A program made the translations under genes and the position numbers. Positions 43,667-50,492 of a DNA stretch of 50,492 bases are shown here, one piece after another. Source of the DNA: Bremia lactucae (lineage: Eukaryota; Oomycota; Peronosporomycetes; Peronosporales; Peronosporaceae); assembly GCF_004359215.1 (NCBI RefSeq), contig NC_090621.1:3424842-3475333 (forward strand). The letters run 5' to 3'. The first letter of the stretch is position 1. Each line of letters starts with the position of its first letter. The notes below the pieces were generated by a model that was not told where the DNA came from, did no database searches, and saw nothing but the letters and a program-made list of their open reading frames with translations.

Positions 43667-46009
43667 CTAATGCATCGTTTTAAACTTTTTATTGGCCTCT
43701 TTCTCTGAAACTTCTTCACGCTGACGAGAAGCTACAAGATTTCGTTCTAGGTCTATTTTGGTCGAAAAAGAGCAACTAGTTGCCTTTGGCTCCTGTTGCT
43801 TATATGCATTTTTGGCAACATTCTCGGATTCCGGAAGCAAGGCTAAAGTTTGTTCCAGCGAAAGCGAGGCACGTGTCAGTATACTCTGCACGCGTTGCGC
43901 CTCCCAATTAGCCTGTAATTCTTTAAATAGAAAGTTTGCAAGCCAGTGCATTAATCCACGACTCTCCGTCTCCCATTTTTGGGCCTTGATGCAAGTCGCG
44001 AATTTCATCAATAAATCCACTTTTTCTCGTAATTCCGAGCTTTGCTCAAACATAACGTAGACCAATTCCCGGTGATTCAGCGAAGCTGCGAGCCATTAAA
44101 TTAAAAACTTGACTTCTCGATCGCCTTGAAAGACACCACAGCCCCAATTGCCCGTAGCTACGGGCCACGAACAATTCTTGTTGTGAATATCGGGGTATGC
44201 AAATCCAGCGAACGCTTTCATAAAATCGCGAAATATGTATTTTCGAGAGTATTGGTGTTCTTTACACAAATTGCAATAATTTGTGGCATCAATTCCTACA
44301 ATAATACACTCGCGGCGTTTTTTTCCGTTCGATAATGTTTGCAACGTCGAACGATCGTCAAGACTTTTTCGATACGCAAATGAATTGCCATATCCGTGGT
44401 ACGTACAAAACTTTTCGGTACCATAAATACCAAAAGCTTCTTGAGGTTCTAATTTGGCAACAACAAGACAGGCAACAAGCAATTCTGGAGATACTAAAAA
44501 ACGAATTTCTTCTTGTACACAGCCGGCATTAAATACACCACCGCCGGCAAATTCATTGGCAAAAATAATTTGCACGTGCTTCTCAAGTGTTTCAATCGTT
44601 GTATTCGATACGTATCGAGCGCTGCGTAACCATGAAAGTTGAACCTTTTGGATTGGTTTGACATCACTCGTGTTGTCGGAATTAATTGCCGTAGTCTGCA
44701 ACATCTGTATCAGTTCGTGAGGCGATAAAGTAGCATCGAGGGTTTTAAAAGCACGTGGGAGCTGGACACTAATGCGTGTGAAGTCAATGACTTCATTGGA
44801 TAAAATTATTTTATCACGTGGAAGTACTTGTAAGAAATATTGCAAAAGGCATCGAATCTTCTGACCCTTTAATTCAATCAATTGTTTCCGTTTCTTAGAA
44901 GCTGAAAACAATGGAATTGCCGAAAAAGTTGGAAAATTTAAATTGGTTTCGTTTGGATAGTGATTTTTAAACGTTTGAAATGTTTTTTTCAAGGAGGTGT
45001 TTTGAACGATATCTTGGTCGGGAACGATACCGAAAAAACAACCACAGAGGAGGGTTAAGACTTCAAGCTTGGTAAATTGATGCGTTTGCGTTACGATACG
45101 AGTCTTGTTGGTGCCAGCACAAGTATTGGTAGCGTGGTCTTGTAGGGTGGTGCTTATTTCAGGAGGCGTTAAGAGTGGTGGTGGTGTTTTAAACAATTGT
45201 GGCATCGTTAAAATCAGTTGCACCATTTGTGGCAAACCCCATGTAAACAATGCTTTCTGTTCGTTTTGCGTTAGCAACTACTTGCGTAAGAAAACAAGCG
45301 ATTAGAATAAATCACGTTAATAATAATCAAAGACATCACGAACCTCCGTTACTGCATAATTTAAACAATTCAATGGACGCCGTAAGCTCGAGAGGGATAG
45401 TCTAATACAGAAAAAAAGTACATTATCTCTTGCTAGAGTTCAGAGTGTTGTAGTACATCCGTACGATTGTATTCTTGTGGTGAGGTCATGCACGTTTTGA
45501 ATCGGACGTGCTAATAGGGCCGCAATATAAGGCCAAAGAGGCACTTGATTACGATAGAGATACGACGGCGCACAGGGCAATCGCATTTTGTGTCGTTTTA
45601 ATGCCGTTGCATAGGGATTTTCTAAATGATAGTTTTGATAAAGCTCGACATTTTGTTCGTGAGCAACTTCTTGATAGTGAGGAGGATACTGTAGCCACAA
45701 AGTGCGGGGTCGAGGTGGAGGCGTAAAGAATAAGTGGCTATCAAGCTTTAGCCACCGACCAAGCCGCAATATTTCCTTTATCCAGAAGCAAGTCACAAGT
45801 TGGTAAGGTGCTTGAGTGAGTGACGCAGGAGGTTCACAGTCGACCCTGTAACTCGTGATCACAAAAACAACTTTTAATGTTTCTTTTTTTGTTGCATCGT
45901 AAATTACTCCATGATTGTGTTGCAAAAGATTTTTTAAATTGCAGCACTCGGATTGTGGCAAACAATGAAACGCAAAGACCGCGCCGTTGAATGAGAATTG
46001 GCGCGACAT
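43667..46009 (-). pseudogene. BRCT-PARG fusion: poly(ADP-ribose) glycohydrolase with in-frame stops
   Basis: Read on minus. 46009-45440 encodes a BRCT-like domain (FNGAVFAFHCLPQ, VTCFWIKEILRLGRWL), then the PARG N-terminal helical part (LPCAPSYLYRN, LTTRIQSY). 45277-44096 encodes the PARG core: LPQMVQLILTMPQL, the signature GGGVFNAGCVQEE with its two catalytic Glu, and ATGNWGCGVFQGD. 44065-43667 continues in the same frame (VYVMF). An intron at 45278-45343 (GT...AG, 66 nt) fits. Two stops break the single frame: TGA at 45440, possibly inside an unresolved intron, and TAA at 44096-44098, where human PARG has Gln in LIQILAA. PARG removes poly(ADP-ribose) chains in the DNA damage response. Pseudogene, strain variant or sequence error cannot be told apart. 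Confidence 0.75.
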
Positions 46010-46760
46010 GAGTGACTTGGCAACCGAGTTGTTCCGATGGATTTTTCGCTACGATCCGAAGAAACAGTTTTTTTTTATCAAATTGATTATTAAACAGCGA
46101 ATAAACACAATGGACATTAATTTTAAGAATTTTACCACGTGCTCGTGCTGATGTTGCGCGTACCAAGTCACAAACAAGCCTCGACGTCATCTCACATCCA
46201 TGCAACATCAATGAAATTATATAAATATAGAGCTTACAATTTACGATCACCAAAACAATCCGAATATATTTTTTTTTAACGGTATCAATTAACTTACCTA
46301 CGCAAGACTACTCCCTTCGTACTTTCATCTCAGCAAAGTCTTGTCGAACCATTAGCGTATCCAATCTCGAAAAACAAACCCTTTGCTAATGGAATACCAT
46401 TTGTCTGAAGCCCACTAACTTGGCCTGCAAACACAACTAACACGTAAAAACCATCGGGCCTTGTTTAACAAAGTTTCGACTCGATGCAAGTAAATTTTGA
46501 ACCCCGAGGGACTTGAAGTCGAAAAAAAACAAAACGGGTGCTTTTCCCAGCTGCGTGGCGTCTGACTACGACAAAACTGTCTCTGTTGCATCCCTTCCTA
46601 CTCCATCGTCCTAATGAAGCGAGCTGATTTAAGGTCTTCTCGCCTGTCTCCCATCACGCCTACGTCAGATCCCACCCGCACCTTCCACTTTAACCATCAA
46701 ATCCAAGCACTTGTGTATTTTAATTCCAGTGATTGTTAGAACTAGACCGTGCGATTCGAT
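46010..46760. other. Divergent promoter region
   Basis: 0.75 kb between BRCT-PARG (minus) and the Cys/His-motif gene (plus). It includes a T run at 46269-46277 and an A run at 46524-46531. No RNA gene or repeat was seen. Confidence 0.5.
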
Positions 46761-47264
46761 ATGAACCCCACTCGACACCTTCACGCTGTCTTTGATCCAG
46801 ATGGACACAAACTCGTTGAGCTCCCAAATGGCGGTCGCGTGGCAATTCCTTACGATCCACTAGACGAAGCCGAACGATTTGCTGCCGAAGCCGCTCGACA
46901 CATTGCGCCACCTGACGAGCTTCGTTGTCGATACAAGAGCACACGATGTATCAATCTACGTGCCAAGAAACGCCGAGGCGAATTACACAACCTCTGTCAA
47001 TTGCATCGCGAGCGTGCGAATCAAAACCAGCGCAATTCGGAGCAGCGTAAACGACATTGTAGGCAGCCCATTCAAGGCATCATTCAACGCAAAAGTGAAC
47101 GCAAACAGCATCACGTGAACGACCACAACTCGTCGAAACGCACTATTTGCTCGCAAATGTACATTCCCGAGCCATTTCGAACCGCCGATGGATCGTCTTT
47201 TGAGCCGACATTTGAAGAATTAACGGAGACGGCCTTGCTATTAAGCTTTTCCGACCGCGAGTGA
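46761..47264 (+). CDS. Small basic protein with a C-x6-C-x15-C-x2-H motif
   Basis: 167 residues from the ATG at 46761; an in-frame stop lies just upstream (46744). The N-terminal half holds FDPDGHKLVELPNGGRVAIPYDP. The middle (about residues 59-85) reads CRYKSTRC, then LHNLCQLHRERANQNQ, a Cys/His pattern likely to bind zinc, followed by a very basic segment (RRGE before it, EQRKRHCRQ after). The acidic C-terminus (TFEELTETALLLSFSD) could be an interaction helix. Proteins with a C-x(n)-C, LHxLCxxHR pattern occur in oomycetes as uncharacterised proteins; a nucleic-acid-binding role is inferred only. Confidence 0.6.
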   Translation: MNPTRHLHAVFDPDGHKLVELPNGGRVAIPYDPLDEAERFAAEAARHIAPPDELRCRYKSTRCINLRAKKRRGELHNLCQLHRERANQNQRNSEQRKRHCRQPIQGIIQRKSERKQHHVNDHNSSKRTICSQMYIPEPFRTADGSSFEPTFEELTETALLLSFSDRE

Positions 47265-48511
47265 CGTGAAGTGGTTTGATTTTTGTCAATGCGTTCTTTT
47301 TTTAAGCAAATTGGAAAGATCACTTTGAAATATAAGGAGCGAAAGTCTCACGTGAAGGGTGTGAAGGTCGGGTTTTCAACTGGCGTCGCTTATATAAATA
47401 TATGTAGGTGGATAGAGGAGACAAACCCCTCAATTAACACTTGTAAACGCGGAGCTATAAGCAACTTTAATAATTCGTTCTTTTGTCTCGTAAACATTTA
47501 TTTACTTTAACCACTGTCAAGTGGGTAAAAAAAGGTCGATGCGGCGGACTTCATTGATTGTTTTTACAAAACTTTTCTAGTGTTGATTAAAGTGGAGAAG
47601 TCGATGATGAAATTGATGCTGATCGGATTCAGAAAGATGTGCGGCAACTTCTTACGAATCAAGAAAATACCTGCAACATGTTAAGCGGTAGCTTGTATCA
47701 AGGGTCCGTGTCCACTAACGTCGCGCATAATAGCAATGATGGCTCCTTGTCTGGAGATGATAGCCAGTGTGCAAATATTGTTGCTACCTTTGAGTCTATT
47801 ACAATAATTATAGAAAGTATGACTAGCCCAAATATCTAGCGAAGCAAATGATTTACAGACAACCCACAAATTTAAATAGCCTTTCTCTCAACCGTATGTC
47901 TTGGCAAATGATAAAATTGCCAAAGAGCCTTTGATTAAAAAACAGGAATATATATATTTTATCTTTAGTAGAAGCATTGTTCAGTAGTAGCCTTAAAAGG
48001 CGTTATCCTTTAAAATATATTGAGTCGCAAGGTTGCTGAGGGGCAATAACCTATTTGTTTAAGCGATTTGCTATTCCCTCCGCAGCAACATACATCATTT
48101 CCAATGTGAGTCTTGCGTCGATTTATATATATATTTGATAATACACGACAACTTTGCACGGCTTTATGAATCGATTGCTCACACAAAATTGCACTACGTA
48201 ATTTAAACGTCACAATTTGGCCGTTTAATTCTAAATGAATCGAGACTCATTTTAAATTAATTTTCGTACTGTTCCGAAAGTTTTTTTTCTTAAAACCCTT
48301 GCATTCTTACGTGATAAATTCTCATATTGTTAACCTTTGTAACATGCTGTAAGTACGTATTCATGATTGTGCCACAATGGAGCGCTACAATTGCCGTGTG
48401 ATCTGTTATAGATCGAGTACGTGAATAAGTTTGTAACTCTGACGTGCGAAGGCAAGCTGATCAAGGGACAGGGCAGCGAGATAGGAAGCACACAATTTCT
48501 TAGAAGCATAT
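47265..48511. other. Intergenic region before the family-2 element
   Basis: 1.25 kb, AT-rich. It holds one possible exon (47588-47839, listed separately). Otherwise only short ORFs without domains and a T run at 48280-48291. Confidence 0.5.
47588..47839 (+). CDS. Possible terminal exon, unknown
   Basis: An open frame without an early ATG starts after a stop at about 47587 and ends at TAG 47837-47839. It begins acidic (SGEVDDEIDADRIQKD), then reads RQLLTNQENTCNMLSG. The lack of an N-terminal Met and the TTTTCTAG just upstream suggest a 3' exon after an acceptor site. No family was recognised; it could be chance. Confidence 0.25.
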
Positions 48512-48960
48512 TGTAACGGGAGGTGTCGTTACATGAAATTAACACTTAAAGGCTGTAAATTAATATATATTATCTAAAAGGTAGATAATATTTGGAGGAT
48601 ATTCCTTTATATAGTAATGTTCAGAATTCTTATCCATAAATAGGTATAGACCATTATATCTATTTATTCCGCAGACTAATCAGCTGTAGATATAAACAAA
48701 GAGAGAGACAGATAAGATAAGAATTCAGTTGCATGTTTAGTATTAGTTTATAATTAAGTTAGAGTTAACAGATAGAAAGAAGAGATACTTAATTAGATTA
48801 ATACAGTTTTTTCATTAAACCCTCTTTAAGCTAGTTGCCTTAAAGAGAAGACTTCCTCTGCACGTACTAGTGTAAGTGAAATAACGTAAGGCACCACTCG
48901 CAACTGAATCAGTGCGAAGTGGACTTGTACTGAAGCAGTACAAGTCGTAGTGCCCCGTCA
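48512..48960 (+). repeat. 5' LTR of the family-2 element
   Basis: It starts TGTAACGGGAGG and ends CCCCGTCA; the 35 kb copy ends CCGTTACA, the exact complement of the start. 449 bp. Hairpins include CTCTTTAAG/CTTAAAGAG (48822-48847) and ACTTGTACTG/CAGTACAAGT (48923-48945). Confidence 0.85.
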
Positions 48961-48962
48961 CC

Positions 48963-48973
48963 TGGTAGCACTT
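48963..48973 (+). promoter_or_regulatory. Primer-binding site, family 2
   Basis: TGGTAGCACTT begins two bases after the LTR end and is identical to the site in family-1 elements A and D. Confidence 0.75.
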
Positions 48974-49010
48974 TGTAGTCCGTCCAAGAACCATATTTCC
49001 TTCATCTAAC

Positions 49011-50133
49011 ATGGACATGTCAGATGATAGTGGGAATACGCATTACATTTCGCGTGATAGCTACTCCTTTCTAAGTGACATAGAAAGGAGTGCGGTCGAA
49101 CGAATGAGTTCGACCGTAGAGAGCGATGCCATTCTGACCATGCTGTCCGGTTTGGACAGAGATGCTCTTCATTTAGCTATCGCCAAGTTCACACAGCATG
49201 AACTTGACGAGGTGAAGGAAAACGTAGCCTTGCTGAATCAGCAAGGCTCTCAACAGGCAGAACTGTTGAGGTTACAACAGGTACAGACCCTGTACCTGGG
49301 TTGACGCATACGCGTCTTCCCCAAAACTCTAAAGATTGACATCTCTAAGTACAGGGGAGTCTAGGAAGGCTTCCTCTTACGATGATTTGTCGAGTTGGAC
49401 GATGCCATAAGGGTACGTCACATCATCGACGAACAAATGCAAGTCGCATTCGCTCAATCAAAGCTGGCAGGTCGTGCCAAAACTTGGGCATTGGGCCTTA
49501 AGTTGCGCGATCCATATGTCTTGGGTCGCTAGAGGCTTTATAGCCCGGCTCAAACAGACGTTTGAACCGCCTAGGGCTGAGTTCAGAGCTCGTTCAGAGC
49601 TTCTGAAACTCAAGCAAGTCAAGCGTGATGTTCACGCATATGCCCAGCACATACGACTCTTAGCGAGTTGTATTACAAATAACCCAGTCCATGAACACAC
49701 GTTGATTACGGTGTTCATGCAAGGTCTTACGGATGGTCCCGTAAAGACCCACCTGTTCCGCTTGGAACTGGATACGCTTGAAGAAGCAATATCCGTTGCG
49801 GAACAGGAGGACTTTAGCTTGAGACAGGCTCAAGCAAGTTCGTCATCATATCGTCCACCTAGACGACACGAACTAGGAGGTCCAGAACCCATGGACCTTT
49901 CCTATGTCGAAAGCGAGAAACCTCGCTTTTCGAATAATAAGCGATCGCAGAAATGCCATCGCTGCCAAAAATTGGGACATTACGCTCATGAGTGTAGTGC
50001 CCCACGTCCAGCACCAAAAGGTACTGAACGTAATTTTGGATCGTATGCCAAAAAGGGCAACGGTCGCGGATCCGACGTTGTTGCGAAATCGCAACAGCGA
50101 GGCGGACCGCCAAAAAATGGACGGGGTCAGTAG
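49011..50133 (+). pseudogene. gag of the family-2 element, partly decayed
   Basis: First part 49011-49304 (97 codons, MDMSDDSGNTHYIS start), ended by TGA. The same frame resumes with ISKYRG and DDAIRVRHIIDEQMQ and meets further stops before about 49530. A frame change leads to 49474-50133, open for 219 codons, with the capsid C-terminal part (FIARLKQTFEPP, TLITVFMQGLTDG) and a complete zinc knuckle CHRCQKLGHYAHEC near 49955-49996. It ends at TAG 50131-50133, inside the frameshift stem. Retroelement structural protein; the N-terminal half is broken, the C-terminal half intact. Confidence 0.8.
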
Positions 50134-50152
50134 GGGCGCAACGCCCTACTGA
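50112..50152 (+). promoter_or_regulatory. Programmed -1 frameshift signal (gag-pol)
   Basis: Slippery heptamer A AAA AAT at 50112-50118 in the gag frame, an 8-nt spacer, then a stem-loop: TCAGTAGGG (50127-50135) pairs with CCCTACTGA (50144-50152), with an inner CG/CG extension and a CAA loop. The gag TAG lies in the stem. Slipping back one base opens the protease frame. Confidence 0.7.
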
Positions 50153-50492
50153 TCCAGCAACCTCAAGAGAATTTGCAAATCTCTTGACTAAAGTTGCTCC
50201 AGACACACAATCATTATGTGTCTCTGCACCTGGTGATGAGGTATCCCTCATCACCTTGAAGTTGAAAGTGACAAATGATTTGTCACTCAGAGCCCTAGTG
50301 GACTGCGGAGCGTCGAATAACTTTATTCGTCGCCAGTCACTAGAGGGTCGTAGGCTCAAATATGTTGAGCGCGACATCCCTCCAACGAGGATGACGGTGC
50401 GTCTAGCGACAGGCGCATCGATAACAGTAATGAAACGCGTAGTGAAATTTCACTACACGTTAAGAGATTTACAGTATGATGATGATTTCATC
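50118..50492 (+). CDS. Pol (protease) of the family-2 element, open to the window end
   Basis: 125 codons without a stop in the -1 frame after the slippery site. The retropepsin-like active site reads LRALVDCGASNNFI (D-C-G, where D-S/T-G is usual), followed by a flap-like RLATGASITV. It should cleave the Gag-Pol polyprotein. RT, RNase H and integrase would lie beyond the window. It reads as intact, unlike the gag N-terminus. Confidence 0.75.

Larger units (their letters stand above)
48822..50456 (+). repeat. Dense series of short perfect inverted repeats
   Basis: Perfect arms, mostly with short loops: ACTCCTTTCTA (49063, 11 bp), CGGTCGAAC (49093), AGCCTTGCTG (49226, 10 bp, 3-nt loop), CTCAACAG (49249), CAGGTACAG (49278, 3-nt loop), CATGAACAC (49690), CCTGTTCCGC (49752, 36-nt loop), GCTTGAG (49817), AGGTCCA (49878), TGTTGCGA (50079), TCAAGAGA (50163), AGACACA (50201), GGTGATGAGG (50232, 10 bp, 4-nt loop), AGTGACAAA (50267, 3-nt loop), CGAATAA (50314), GCTCAA (50354) and the 18-bp palindrome at 50439-50456. 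Each is followed by its exact complement. They cover LTR, leader and coding sequence alike. Confidence 0.85.
48512..50492 (+). mobile_element. Ty3/Gypsy retrotransposon, family 2 (5' part)
   Basis: Plus-strand element in the order 5' LTR (48512-48960), primer-binding site, gag (49011-50133, with stops), -1 frameshift signal, protease (open to the window end). It is unrelated in sequence to family 1 but shares its primer-binding site. The whole segment is unusually rich in short perfect inverted repeats. Confidence 0.9.

Noticed and set aside
43758..44060. 100-codon plus-strand ORF opposite the end of PARG
   Set aside because: It lies exactly antisense to a frame that matches PARG; no independent protein signal.
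44096..44098. Stop-codon reassignment (TAA = Gln)
   Set aside because: All other genes here end at normal stops, including TAA in SCOT, so a changed code is not supported.
46749..46760. GTG start for the Cys/His-motif protein
   Set aside because: An ATG follows four codons later and nuclear genes of this kind rarely start at GTG.

Overview
The window is eukaryotic nuclear DNA that reads as an oomycete, most likely a downy mildew or Phytophthora relative. The signs are short GT-AG introns (about 62 to 74 nt) in a mitochondrial succinyl-CoA:3-oxoacid CoA-transferase gene, two secreted RXLR/EER-like effector genes, small GPI-type surface proteins, a bZIP protein of oomycete type, and many decayed Ty3/Gypsy retrotransposons. 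The effector motifs are non-canonical (KSLR, RSLQ), which is compatible with Plasmopara, but the species cannot be fixed from this window.

Layout. 1-4590: minus-strand Gypsy element (family 1) with its 5' LTR at 4057-4590. 4829-8176: a gene island with one effector and two convergent genes for small secreted, GPI-like proteins. 8177-21545: a 6,684-bp block present twice, back to back, separated by a single N at 14861; this is probably an assembly artefact. Each copy holds a plus-strand family-1 remnant plus pieces of other Gypsy elements. 22506-26635: a second minus-strand family-1 element, cut off at a tandem array of tRNA-Pro-like sequences (26636-27783). 28036-33390: a third minus-strand family-1 element with both LTRs; its 5' LTR carries a nested solo LTR with a 5-bp target duplication. 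33570-34634: a second effector, paralogous to the first.

From about 35.6 kb the window becomes a housekeeping island: SCOT (six exons) and adenine phosphoribosyltransferase on the plus strand, a broken arrestin-domain gene and a dynactin p22/p24-like gene on the minus strand, a bZIP gene on the plus strand, a BRCT-PARG fusion gene with in-frame stops on the minus strand, and a small Cys/His-motif protein on the plus strand. At 48512 a second Gypsy family (family 2) begins and runs off the window; a family-2 LTR fragment also lies just upstream of SCOT.

Most unusual points: (i) the family-2 element is packed with short perfect inverted repeats through LTR, leader, gag and protease, including a textbook-looking -1 frameshift signal at the gag-pol junction; (ii) two family-1 elements carry the same degenerate ORF in antisense orientation between pol and the 3' LTR; (iii) a PARG gene has an N-terminal BRCT domain and a nonsense codon at an otherwise aligned position. 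All ORF, motif and alignment statements come from reading the sequence and from family knowledge; no database search was run.
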